This document shows, piece after piece, positions 33,588 to 41,069 of a DNA stretch of 64,000 bases; the first letter of the stretch is position 1, and every line of letters starts with the position of its first letter. The position numbers and the translations under genes are program-made. The stretch comes from Candidatus Peribacteria bacterium RIFOXYB1_FULL_54_35 (GTDB taxonomy: Bacteria > Patescibacteriota > Gracilibacteria > Peribacterales > Peribacteraceae), in assembly GCA_001787755.1 (NCBI GenBank), contig MFYJ01000007.1, forward strand, positions 334,585 to 398,584, in the 5' to 3' direction. The notes under the pieces were generated by a model, which saw only the letters and a list, made by a program, of their open reading frames with translations, had not been told where the DNA came from and did not search any database.

Positions 33588-33938
33588 ATGACTTACAACT
33601 TCTCCAACAAGGAATGGCCCGGTTCCCTGGACATTCCGCGCATCATTGCCACCGCGATGCTCTTCTGGGCACTCAAAGGAAACCCCTACGTGTACTTTCA
33701 AATCCTCAACTGGGTTGTCTGTCTTTTCGCCATCCTCCTCGCCATTCGTTCGAATCAGGAGAAGCGCAATCTCTGGGTGTGGACATTTGCTGCCATTGCA
33801 GTAATTTTCAATCCCATTGAATCTTTCCAGTTCCCGCGCGCACTCTGGTCCGCAATTGATGTCGTCACCGGTGTCATCTTTGCAAGCAGCATCTACTGGA
33901 TGCGCCCAAAGACGCATCAGAAGGCAGCCGCTCTGTAG
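33588..33938 (+). CDS. Small integral membrane protein, DUF6804-like
   Basis: 116 residues with about four hydrophobic segments. The pattern ALKGNPYVYFQILNWVVCLFAI, then WVWTFAAIAVIFNPIESFQFPRALWSAIDVVTGVIF, agrees with the small DUF6804 membrane family (FNP and W-x-ID motifs); no function is known for it. The ATG at 33588 is chosen because TACAGT (33576-33581) ends exactly 6 bases before it; an upstream in-frame GTG would start before the promoter. The predicted mRNA is leaderless. Confidence 0.65.
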   Translation: MTYNFSNKEWPGSLDIPRIIATAMLFWALKGNPYVYFQILNWVVCLFAILLAIRSNQEKRNLWVWTFAAIAVIFNPIESFQFPRALWSAIDVVTGVIFASSIYWMRPKTHQKAAAL

Positions 33939-34028
33939 GATTTCCGCATCTTTTTGCACCATTCTGTTTCTCTGCAGTTTGTCTTGCACACCTGCAGGAT
34001 GTATTGAAAAGCGCAATGAAAGAGGGTG

Positions 34029-34034
34029 TATAAT
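34029..34034 (+). promoter_or_regulatory. -10 element of the repeat-protein gene
   Basis: A perfect TATAAT directly preceded by TG. The ATG at 34052 follows a 17-base T/C-only stretch (TTCTTCTTCTTTCCCCC). Confidence 0.6.
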
Positions 34035-34051
34035 TTCTTCTTCTTTCCCCC

Positions 34052-34471
34052 ATGCCTATGCCCGGTGTAGAGACATCAGGGATATTCGGACCGGTACCTG
34101 ATATTACGGGTCCAGGAATGTTTGGTCCTGTCCCTGATTTCCCGATCGATTTCGGACCTGTTCCTGATTTCCCGATTGACTTCGGTCCTGTCCCGGATCT
34201 CTACGGCACTGAAACAACTATCGCAGGTGCTACAGAAGCAGGAGGTGCACCGCTTGTCACTGAAACAATGGCAGGCGTTGGGAGCGAAGTCACGGCAGTG
34301 ACAGGGGTGGAAACAGGCACAGCAGCGGCAGCTGTTGGTGCCGAGACAGGAACAGTAGTTGCAACAGGGGCAGCGGAAGCCGCTGTGGGGGCAGAAGTTG
34401 CGGCAGCAGGTGCCGTAGAGGCGGGTATGCTCGGCACCCTTGGCGAGTTTGCAGCCATACTCGCCTTCTAG
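34052..34471 (+). CDS. Low-complexity repeat protein
   Basis: 139 residues of unusual composition. The N-terminal part repeats FGPVPD-based units (three with FPID spacing, residues about 12-50). The rest is a run of Ala, Gly, Val, Thr and Glu (AVGAETGTVVATGAAEAAVGAEV) with no Lys or Arg, ending in a hydrophobic AILAF. There is no classical signal peptide. Lack of basic residues and repeat structure suggest a secreted or filamentous product, but this is speculative. A dedicated promoter with a pyrimidine-only leader supports expression. The GT-C type operon starts 25 bases later with its own -10. Confidence 0.55.
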   Translation: MPMPGVETSGIFGPVPDITGPGMFGPVPDFPIDFGPVPDFPIDFGPVPDLYGTETTIAGATEAGGAPLVTETMAGVGSEVTAVTGVETGTAAAAVGAETGTVVATGAAEAAVGAEVAAAGAVEAGMLGTLGEFAAILAF

Positions 34472-34484
34472 CGAAAGATTCCTG

Positions 34485-34490
34485 TACCAT
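34485..34490 (+). promoter_or_regulatory. -10 element of the membrane glycosyltransferase operon
   Basis: TACCAT preceded by TG, exactly 6 bases before the ATG at 34497. The gap to the upstream gene is only 25 bases and lacks a Shine-Dalgarno sequence. Confidence 0.5.
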
Positions 34491-34496
34491 TGCCCC

Positions 34497-36110
34497 ATGC
34501 TGACACGACTGAAAGAATGGCGTTTTCTCCCTGTTGCTTGCATTATCCTTGCATGCCTTCTCGTGTACCTGCAGGCAGCAGGTTTTGAGTTTCTGCTCTT
34601 TGATGACGAGCTGCTGATCATCGACAATCCGAAAATCCGCGGTCTCACTTTTACACACCTCCTCCAGATCTTCACTACGTACGATCCGGAACTCTACATT
34701 CCGCTCACGCTGCTCACACACCAAATCGAGTACACACTCTTCAAACTGAATCCCGCAGTCTACCATCTCACGAACATTCTCCTGCACACAGGCAATGCAG
34801 TACTGGTGTACTGCATCTTCACAAAGCTTCTGAACAGGAAAGCGGCACTCATCGCCGGACTCCTCTTCGCTCTCCATCCCATCAACGCAGAAGCGGTTGC
34901 CTGGGCGAGCGCGAGAAAAGATCTGCTCGCTTCGTTCTTCTTTCTCCTCGCACTGCTCGGATACCTCACATCATGGAAGAAGCTTAGTCTGCTCTCGTTC
35001 CTGTGCGGGCTGCTCTCCAAGGTGTCTATCGCCCCTCTCCCCGTCATTCTCCTCATCATAGACTGGCTGAACGGTGTGCCCGTCGACAGGAGAAACCTGA
35101 AAAGCAAACTCCCCTACTTCGTCCTCTCTATCCTCTTTGGCATCGTTGCGCTCTTCGGGAAAGAAGCTCAGGCCACAGAACCCCTTATCCCCCTCTTCCT
35201 CTCGTTTGTCTCCATCCCGTTCTACCTCCTCAAGTACTTCATCCCCACGAACCTTTCCATTTTCTATCCGTTCACGGATACGGCTGGCTTCTTCCACCCG
35301 CGCATCCTCACCGGCGCTGTCATCATCATTCTCATCACTGCCATTGCATGGAAAGTACGGAAGCGCACGCGATTTCCCCTTGCATCGTGGTTCTTCTTTC
35401 TGTGTATGCTCGCACCCTCCCTCACCAATGTCATGAAAGGAGGAGATGCAGGAAGCTACGACCTCTACTTCGCCTCCGACCGCTACGTATACCTCGCAGG
35501 ACTTGGCGTGCTGCTCTTCGTTGGAGCACATATCACAGAGCGCAAATGGCAGTACTGGCTCCCTATCGTCATTCTTTTCGGCATCCTTGGTTTCCGTCAG
35601 GCCGGCACCTGGCGCAGCAGCGAGACGCTCTTTCGCAATGCTGTCGCAGCAAGCAGCAATTCGTATGTCGCGTACAACAACCTTGGAGGCATCCTGGCTC
35701 AGAATAAGCAGTACGCGGATGCCACAGCTCTCTTCGAAGAGTCCATCAGGGTCAAGGAGAACCACCGCGCGCTCTTCAACCTTGGGAAACTCTACGCCGT
35801 GCAGGGAAGATCGGCAGAGGCCATACGATCGTATGAGAGAGTCCTTACTTTCCGGCCGGAAGATGCAAATGTGTATGCGCAGCTCGGTGGCCTGAAGCTC
35901 CTCCTCGGTGACGTGGAAGCTGCGTTCACGGATTTGCAGAAGGCGAATGCTCTTGATCCGAACATTCCTTCCGTGCACTACAATCTTGGTCTCATCTACG
36001 AATACAGGAAGCAGAAGGAGAACGCACTGAGCGAATACAGACGCGTGCTGGAGCTGGACCCCGCCGACGTGCAGGCACAGAGGAAATTAGGGGGTACAAT
36101 GCAGCAGTGA
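34497..36110 (+). CDS. TMTC-like membrane protein with C-terminal TPRs
   Basis: 537 residues. About ten membrane segments fill residues 1-360, with the GT-C-type first-loop motif FLLFDDELLIIDNPKIRGL (acidic pair after the first helix) and the HPINAEAVAWASARKDLLASFF loop typical of the TMTC/DUF1736 family. Three to four tetratricopeptide repeats follow from about residue 385 (YNNLGGILAQNKQYADATALFEESIRV onward). Relatives transfer sugars from lipid carriers onto secreted proteins, with the TPRs holding the acceptor; this activity is inferred here. The ATG at 34497 is chosen from the promoter. Its 3' end contains a -10 for the next gene, whose GTG overlaps its TGA. Confidence 0.82.
   Translation: MLTRLKEWRFLPVACIILACLLVYLQAAGFEFLLFDDELLIIDNPKIRGLTFTHLLQIFTTYDPELYIPLTLLTHQIEYTLFKLNPAVYHLTNILLHTGNAVLVYCIFTKLLNRKAALIAGLLFALHPINAEAVAWASARKDLLASFFFLLALLGYLTSWKKLSLLSFLCGLLSKVSIAPLPVILLIIDWLNGVPVDRRNLKSKLPYFVLSILFGIVALFGKEAQATEPLIPLFLSFVSIPFYLLKYFIPTNLSIFYPFTDTAGFFHPRILTGAVIIILITAIAWKVRKRTRFPLASWFFFLCMLAPSLTNVMKGGDAGSYDLYFASDRYVYLAGLGVLLFVGAHITERKWQYWLPIVILFGILGFRQAGTWRSSETLFRNAVAASSNSYVAYNNLGGILAQNKQYADATALFEESIRVKENHRALFNLGKLYAVQGRSAEAIRSYERVLTFRPEDANVYAQLGGLKLLLGDVEAAFTDLQKANALDPNIPSVHYNLGLIYEYRKQKENALSEYRRVLELDPADVQAQRKLGGTMQQ
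36095..36100 (+). promoter_or_regulatory. Possible internal -10 inside the TPR gene
   Basis: TACAAT lies exactly 6 bases before the GTG at 36107, within the last codons of the upstream gene. It may allow separate leaderless expression of the downstream pair. Chance occurrence is possible. Confidence 0.45.
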
Positions 36111-37069
36111 TTCGGCTCCTGCTCGCTCTCGCCCTCTCCGCACAAATATGCTTTGCAGCAGAAATTTCTGTGCAGCCCTCTGCAGCAAGTATGGACCGTC
36201 TGCAGCAGGTGATCTCGGGAAATGCAGCCCATGCATCCACAGATGTAGAGGGTGCTGGAAACACGCTGCGCATCCGGTATTCCTCAGAGAATCCCATCGA
36301 TGTGTACATTCTGTTCCTGCGGGAAGGAGATACTCTCAATCCCAGGGATACTCTCTTCGCGGAGCTTCCACCAGATGACGAAGGTGAAGCACTTATCCCC
36401 CTCTCTCACACGCGTGGCTGGAGAGCCGGGACGCAGAAACTCCGCATGCACTTCCTCACGAAGAAAGAAGAGGAGCAAGCCATTCATTCCGTCCAGCTCA
36501 CAGATGCAACTGTCCGGGCCGGAGGGGTTCGTCAGTACCTCGCACCGGAACCTTTCGCTCCCTCCTCGTACCACCGCCTGGAGGGATACCGCATCTTTGG
36601 ACATTCCTCCGCCGCACTTCTCACGGGCATACTCTTCCTCCTCCTTGCCGGAACACTCATTCTCAGGAAGAACCGCATCGCTCTCGTGATCGCTCTTGCA
36701 GGAGTGCTCCTGAGCAACGGCAGATTCACTGCAGATCTTCTCCGCATGACATACGCAAACACAAAGGAGTGGACACAAGCTCACACATACGCAGCCGCAG
36801 GCTCTGTGTACGAGATTGCATCTTTCCTCCGGGAAAACGACATACAGACAGTGCGCCTCTGCACAGACGGCAACAGTTACTTCCCTGTGCTCCTGCAGTA
36901 CGCGATCTTCCCATCAGTCATTGCGCAAGATGCGAAGCACGTACTTGTCCGGAATGCGTATGACTGGTCGTATGACAATAGCTTCCTTCGCTGCAGGAAC
37001 ATTGAGCATGCTGCAACAAGGGTGAAAACATTTGCGGACGGTTCAGAACTCTTCTCCCTTCAACCTTGA
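36107..37069 (+). CDS. Membrane protein with exported N-terminal domain
   Basis: 320 residues. A signal peptide (M-I-R-L-L-L-A-L, cleavage near CFAAE) leads to an exported beta-rich domain (residues about 20-165: NTLRIRYSSENPIDVYILFLREGD). Two hydrophobic segments follow (about 168-188 and 190-208). The C-terminal domain (about 215-320) includes YEIASFLRENDIQTVRLCTDGNSYFPVLLQY. The last part resembles the soluble tail of polysaccharide or glycosyltransferase membrane proteins, but no family is recognised. It overlaps both neighbours by 4 and 1 bases, so all three genes form one operon. Confidence 0.7.
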   Translation: MIRLLLALALSAQICFAAEISVQPSAASMDRLQQVISGNAAHASTDVEGAGNTLRIRYSSENPIDVYILFLREGDTLNPRDTLFAELPPDDEGEALIPLSHTRGWRAGTQKLRMHFLTKKEEEQAIHSVQLTDATVRAGGVRQYLAPEPFAPSSYHRLEGYRIFGHSSAALLTGILFLLLAGTLILRKNRIALVIALAGVLLSNGRFTADLLRMTYANTKEWTQAHTYAAAGSVYEIASFLRENDIQTVRLCTDGNSYFPVLLQYAIFPSVIAQDAKHVLVRNAYDWSYDNSFLRCRNIEHAATRVKTFADGSELFSLQP

Positions 37070-38379
37070 TGCTCTCTCTTCTCGCCTTCCTCGGCATGAC
37101 AGCACTCCTCCTTCTGGAAGGATGGTGTGTCCTCTCTGTTTTTGGCTTGAAGAAGGGCTCCATTAAAATTGCACTCTCTCTCCCTGTCACCGCGGTGAGC
37201 AGTACAATCCTCATTCTTCTCCTCACAGTTTTCGGCATTGCCCTCACACCCCTAAGCATCATTGCATCTCACATCCTCTTCATGGGGATCACACTCTTTG
37301 GAAAGACGAAAAAAATCTTTTCTCTTCCCGTGAAGCCGGAGAGTACCACTCCAACATCCATTCTCATTCTCTGCTCACTCCTCCTGCTCTTCACCGCTGC
37401 ATACAGCATCTCTCACTCATTGTTTCTCCCCACTTTCCACTACGACAGTGCGGTGAACTGGAACATGCGGTCCAAAGTTTCTTTCCTGGAGAAGAAACTC
37501 GTCCTCGCGGAGTCTCATGAACACATCCTCAAACCTCACTACCCCTTCCTCTACCATGCACTCCAGATCACCGTGGAACAGGGGCAGCGGAAGTGGAGCG
37601 ACCGTGCAGCGAATGCCATTCACTTCCTTCTCTCGCTCAGCGCGCTGCTTGCACTTTTCCTCATGCTCCGGTCACTCGGAGGAAAAACCGCCGCGCTCCT
37701 CGCTGTCACACTGATCATAACCACTCCCCTCTTCGCCATGCACCTGGGAGGCGGCTATGCGGACATCCCCCTCACCCTCTTCGCACTCCTCTCACTCACA
37801 ACATTCTTTCTTTCCTCAAAAACAAGCGGACAGCGGTGGCTCCTCCTCTCCGCGCTCTTCGTGAGTGCATGTGTTTGGACGAAAGCTGAGGGTCTGCCCT
37901 TCTGTCTTCTTCCCTGGCTCCTGATGCTCGGGGCGCACTGGTGGGAGCATCCTCAGGAACGGAAACAGGATGCGTACGCAGCACTGCTAGCTCTCTGCCT
38001 CTCTCTCCTCTGGCCTCTCTTCGCTCTGGCAAGAGGACTCCCTCTCTCCCCGCACGGATCATATGACCTCGGCATAGGGTTGCAGGAAGGAACACTGGCA
38101 GCTGCTTTGCACGCAATATTCACTGGAGGATCGTTTGGCGTCATCCTCCCGCTCGCGCTCTTCACCTCCCTTTTCCTCCTCTTTCGTCCCACAGGAAATA
38201 AAGGATACCGATGGGGACTCCTCTGGGGCCTTCCCTCCCTTGCCGCAATCCTCTTCGTCTACCTCTTCACCAGCAACGCTGTTTTCCTCCTGAATGGGCA
38301 ATCGTTCGACAGACAGCTCCTGCTGCCGTGTGCTCTGCTCGTGCTGACTCTGAGTCTCAGCTTCGCCACGAAACGCTAA
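37069..38379 (+). CDS. GT-C type membrane glycosyltransferase-like protein
   Basis: 436 residues with about ten membrane helices. The loop SLFLPTFHYDSAVNWNMRSKV, then ILKPHYPFLYHALQITVE, follows the pattern of PMT/ArnT-like (GT39/GT83) transferases, in which an acidic residue in the first outer loop binds the lipid-linked donor. GGYADIPLTLFALLSL also fits. The donor and acceptor are unknown. Its ATG overlaps the stop of the previous gene (TGATG), and its stop overlaps the converging gene by 4 bases. With the TMTC-like gene it suggests glycosylation of surface proteins or polysaccharide. Confidence 0.75.
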   Translation: MLSLLAFLGMTALLLLEGWCVLSVFGLKKGSIKIALSLPVTAVSSTILILLLTVFGIALTPLSIIASHILFMGITLFGKTKKIFSLPVKPESTTPTSILILCSLLLLFTAAYSISHSLFLPTFHYDSAVNWNMRSKVSFLEKKLVLAESHEHILKPHYPFLYHALQITVEQGQRKWSDRAANAIHFLLSLSALLALFLMLRSLGGKTAALLAVTLIITTPLFAMHLGGGYADIPLTLFALLSLTTFFLSSKTSGQRWLLLSALFVSACVWTKAEGLPFCLLPWLLMLGAHWWEHPQERKQDAYAALLALCLSLLWPLFALARGLPLSPHGSYDLGIGLQEGTLAAALHAIFTGGSFGVILPLALFTSLFLLFRPTGNKGYRWGLLWGLPSLAAILFVYLFTSNAVFLLNGQSFDRQLLLPCALLVLTLSLSFATKR

Positions 38380-38783
38380 GCGACGGTACTGCTGCCCGTT
38401 ATTTGCTTGTACTTCATGAGGAAGTTGATGAGTTCCTCCTGCGTTTTGAACGTGAGAGACATGTCGACATCGTTTGGCATTTCCAAATTCACCACGACGG
38501 CTGCTTCATTGATCTTGTTTATCCTCTCCATCGCATTCTTCACTTCCTTGTCCGCCCTCAGGACATCTCCATCCACTACCTCGTGTGCGAGAAGATTCAC
38601 TTCTCTTGTATCCTGTTTCATCTCGAACTGCTTGAGCTTGCCATCGCGGAGCATCGCTGCCTCCACTGCGGGGAGCAGTTCCTTGGATGCATACTCTATT
38701 TTCTCAAAAGCACTGAGAGAGGGCACTGGCTCCTTCTCTGGCGAAATTTCTGGCAGGCCGTTCCCTGGAGCAGCGGTACTCAT
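38376..38783 (-). CDS. Soluble protein of unknown function
   Basis: 135 residues, acidic, probably alpha/beta (KIEYASKELLPAVEAAMLRDGKLKQFEMKQDTREVNLLAHEVVDGD), with no signal or membrane segment and a Pro/Glu-rich N-terminal tail. The start overlaps the stop of the upstream gene (ATGA), indicating a coupled two-gene unit. No family is recognised. Confidence 0.6.
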   Translation of the reverse strand: MSTAAPGNGLPEISPEKEPVPSLSAFEKIEYASKELLPAVEAAMLRDGKLKQFEMKQDTREVNLLAHEVVDGDVLRADKEVKNAMERINKINEAAVVVNLEMPNDVDMSLTFKTQEELINFLMKYKQITGSSTVA

Positions 38784-39175
38784 TCGCCTGTGAGATTGGA
38801 AATCTGAGATTCAAGATTCGTCATCTTGTCCACGTCTATCTGTCCGCTCTTCTTTTCGGCATAGGCGAGGACCGATTGCCTGAACTGATTCACCTTCTCA
38901 TTGAGACCATTCACCCAGGCAAGAAACGCAATGTCGTACTTCTGCAGCGCAAGCTTGTAGCGATCCGACCGCTTCCTGCGCTCATCGGGTGTTTCCCCTG
39001 CATACTTTGCATCCAGTGTCTGCAGGTTCTCCGTCGTGAGGTCCGCATCTATCGGTGCCATAAGCGCATCGTGTACCTGCGTGCCTGTGGGCATCGCCTT
39101 CTGTACTGCCAGGTTTATTGGTTTCTGTGCGCCCTTCTGCGCACCGTCGTCTTTCGGGGGGTTCGGCATGGGCAT
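38780..39175 (-). CDS. Helical protein of unknown function
   Basis: 131 residues. A polar Pro/Lys/Gln-rich N-terminus precedes a helical region (DERRKRSDRYKLALQKYDIAFLAWVNGLNEKVNQFRQSVLAYAEKKSG) likely to form a coiled coil. It is first of a two-gene unit. A perfect minus-strand TATAAT (39195-39200) lies 19 bases before the ATG, giving a leader of about 12 bases without a Shine-Dalgarno sequence. Function is unknown; an adaptor or structural role is possible. Confidence 0.6.
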   Translation of the reverse strand: MPMPNPPKDDGAQKGAQKPINLAVQKAMPTGTQVHDALMAPIDADLTTENLQTLDAKYAGETPDERRKRSDRYKLALQKYDIAFLAWVNGLNEKVNQFRQSVLAYAEKKSGQIDVDKMTNLESQISNLTGE

Positions 39176-39200
39176 GATTACAGTTAATCAAAACATTATA

Positions 39201-39388
39201 CAAGATTTTTGGATTTCTCTCAAGCTGGGCCGGTCTTAGAGCTCTATGGAAAGCACGTCATCTTGAGCACTGCCAAAGAGGAAACATCATGGTTCGAGAC
39301 CCCTCACTGCGTTCGGGGCACCTCACCATGACAATCGGGATGACATGCTTTAGACCGCTAAGAGTGAAACGCTCTTCCCCCTAAGTTT
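39201..39388. other. Intergenic stretch with a repeat-like segment
   Basis: No gene is visible. Bases about 39257-39340 (GTCATCTTGAGCA at the left, CACCTCACCATGAC at the right) form an imperfect inverted repeat of the kind often dispersed between genes. A related word, CACTGAGCTTGTCGAAGTG, occurs at about 33016-33034. Confidence 0.4.
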
Positions 39389-39417
39389 TTGATTAATATA
39401 CTAAAATATGTTATAAT
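39389..39417 (+). promoter_or_regulatory. Promoter of the DUF4015-type gene
   Basis: TTGATT (39389-39394), a 17-base spacer and TGTTATAAT with TATAAT at 39412-39417. The leader to the ATG at 39451 is about 27 bases. Confidence 0.8.
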
Positions 39418-39450
39418 AATATTTAGAGAATCCGCATATATACCTGCAAA

Positions 39451-40929
39451 ATGGGGTACATACCCGAAAATACCATTCACGACCTCCGGTCTGAAATGCA
39501 TGCGAAACTGCTCGCAGAGAGCGCCGTGCCTGCATACGGATTCTGGGAGGAGATGGCAACGGGCCTCTTCATGATGGCGTGCATAGCGGCGGGATCGGTG
39601 ATCGCAGTTTCACGCACAGAGCAGGCACTCCCCTCCCCCCAGGAGCAGATGCATGCGGCGGCACCTGCAGGAATGACGGAAGACGAGAAAGATATCGACG
39701 ATACGGAGGTCAATGTGTTCCTCTGCGAAGAATTCTGCACACAGCACGTGGAAGTGTTTGTAGAGTTCTGCGCGGAAGCGTGCCCCGATGAAAAGGGAAC
39801 GGGAGAAATAGAACAAAGAGAAGAAGCGGAGCAGGAAATTCCGGAGAGCGTGCGCGTCCGTGAAGAAATCATCCCGCCATCAGTACCGGAAGTACAGCAG
39901 GAGGAGATCGACCTCTTCATCGACAATGGACCTCCCGTACAGGAAGTATTCGTGCGACAGCCGCACAACCAACGAGGGGTGTACCTCACGTCCGGGAGCA
40001 CGGGCAGAGAGGCAAAGCGGGCAGACACCTTCGCATCGCTCACGTCTTCTCACGGCAATGCGTTCGTGTTCGATGTGAAGGGATCGTACGTGTACTTCGG
40101 GAGCAATGCGCCTCTCGCACAGGAAATGGGCACAGTGCGCCCGGTGTACGACCTCCCGGCGATCATCCAGGAAACGAAGAACAATGGGCTCTACACCATT
40201 GCGCGCTTTATTGTCGCCAAGGATTCCTCCCTCGCGGCACGCAAACCCGAAACACAGATCAAGAACGTGTACACAGGCAAAGGACTGGGCGCCGTGTGGG
40301 TGATTCCGGGGCACGAGACGGTGCTTGCGTACAACAGGGAAATCCTGAGGGATGTGATCGCATCGGGCGTAGACGAGATTAATTTCGACTACATCCGGTA
40401 CCCCACGGAGTACCCTCTGCGCTCTGTAGGTCTCTCGGGGACGGAAAAGGCAGACCAGATAGAGAAGTTCCTGAAGATGTCGCGGGAGACTGTTGCAGAA
40501 CTGGGGACAGACACGAAGATCGGCATCTCCACCTACGCCATCCTCGGCTGGAACTTCCCTGTGAACTTCGAACCGCTGGGGCAGGACATCGCACGGTTCG
40601 CCCCTCTCGTGGATGTCATCTCCCCCATGGCATATCCCTCTACATTCGCACAGGGGGCATACTACTACCCGTCAAAGCATCCGGGCAGCCGCATGTACTA
40701 CCTCGTGTACCGGACGCTCCAGGGATACAAGGAACTTCTGGGAGAGCATTCCTGGAAGCTGCGCCCCTGGATTCAGGGCTACTACACAGATGAAGAGGAC
40801 ATGCAGGACCAGATGACGGCTGTCTACGATGCCGGTCTCTGCGGGTTCACCGTCTGGAGCGCGCAGAACACGTATGGGCCATTCTTCCAGGCACTGCAGA
40901 AACTGGAGGTGCCGGAAAAGTGCCGCTGA
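39451..40929 (+). CDS. Exported DUF4015-type glycoside hydrolase-like protein
   Basis: 492 residues. One membrane anchor (about residues 30-50) is followed by an acidic, Cys-containing linker (FLCEEFCTQ, EFCAEACPDE) and a TIM-barrel domain from about residue 175. The family pattern is clear: RGVYLTSGSTG, FDVKGSYVYFGSNAPLA, YTIARFIVAKDSSLA, VDEINFDYIRYPTEYP and VISPMAYPSTF. DUF4015 proteins are predicted extracellular glycoside hydrolases; the sugar substrate is unknown. It stands alone behind a strong promoter and converges on the giant surface protein gene across repeat C. Confidence 0.85.
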   Translation: MGYIPENTIHDLRSEMHAKLLAESAVPAYGFWEEMATGLFMMACIAAGSVIAVSRTEQALPSPQEQMHAAAPAGMTEDEKDIDDTEVNVFLCEEFCTQHVEVFVEFCAEACPDEKGTGEIEQREEAEQEIPESVRVREEIIPPSVPEVQQEEIDLFIDNGPPVQEVFVRQPHNQRGVYLTSGSTGREAKRADTFASLTSSHGNAFVFDVKGSYVYFGSNAPLAQEMGTVRPVYDLPAIIQETKNNGLYTIARFIVAKDSSLAARKPETQIKNVYTGKGLGAVWVIPGHETVLAYNREILRDVIASGVDEINFDYIRYPTEYPLRSVGLSGTEKADQIEKFLKMSRETVAELGTDTKIGISTYAILGWNFPVNFEPLGQDIARFAPLVDVISPMAYPSTFAQGAYYYPSKHPGSRMYYLVYRTLQGYKELLGEHSWKLRPWIQGYYTDEEDMQDQMTAVYDAGLCGFTVWSAQNTYGPFFQALQKLEVPEKCR

Positions 40930-40977
40930 GTTCTGCCACCAACGAATATGCAATAGAACATCGCGGCATATCTGCTC

Positions 40978-41035
40978 CGTTGGCTCGTTTTCTCGTTGGC
41001 TCGTTTAAACGAGGAACGAGTGAACGATCAAACGA
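40978..41035. repeat. Palindromic repeat C
   Basis: An imperfect inverted repeat with arms 40978-41006 and 41007-41034, made of CGTTGGCTCGTT-like words, between convergent genes. It is the same family as repeats A, B and D but lacks the ACGGCG core module. Confidence 0.75.
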
Positions 41036-41069
41036 AGTTTCTCTATTTCCTTTATTGCCTTTATTTCGT

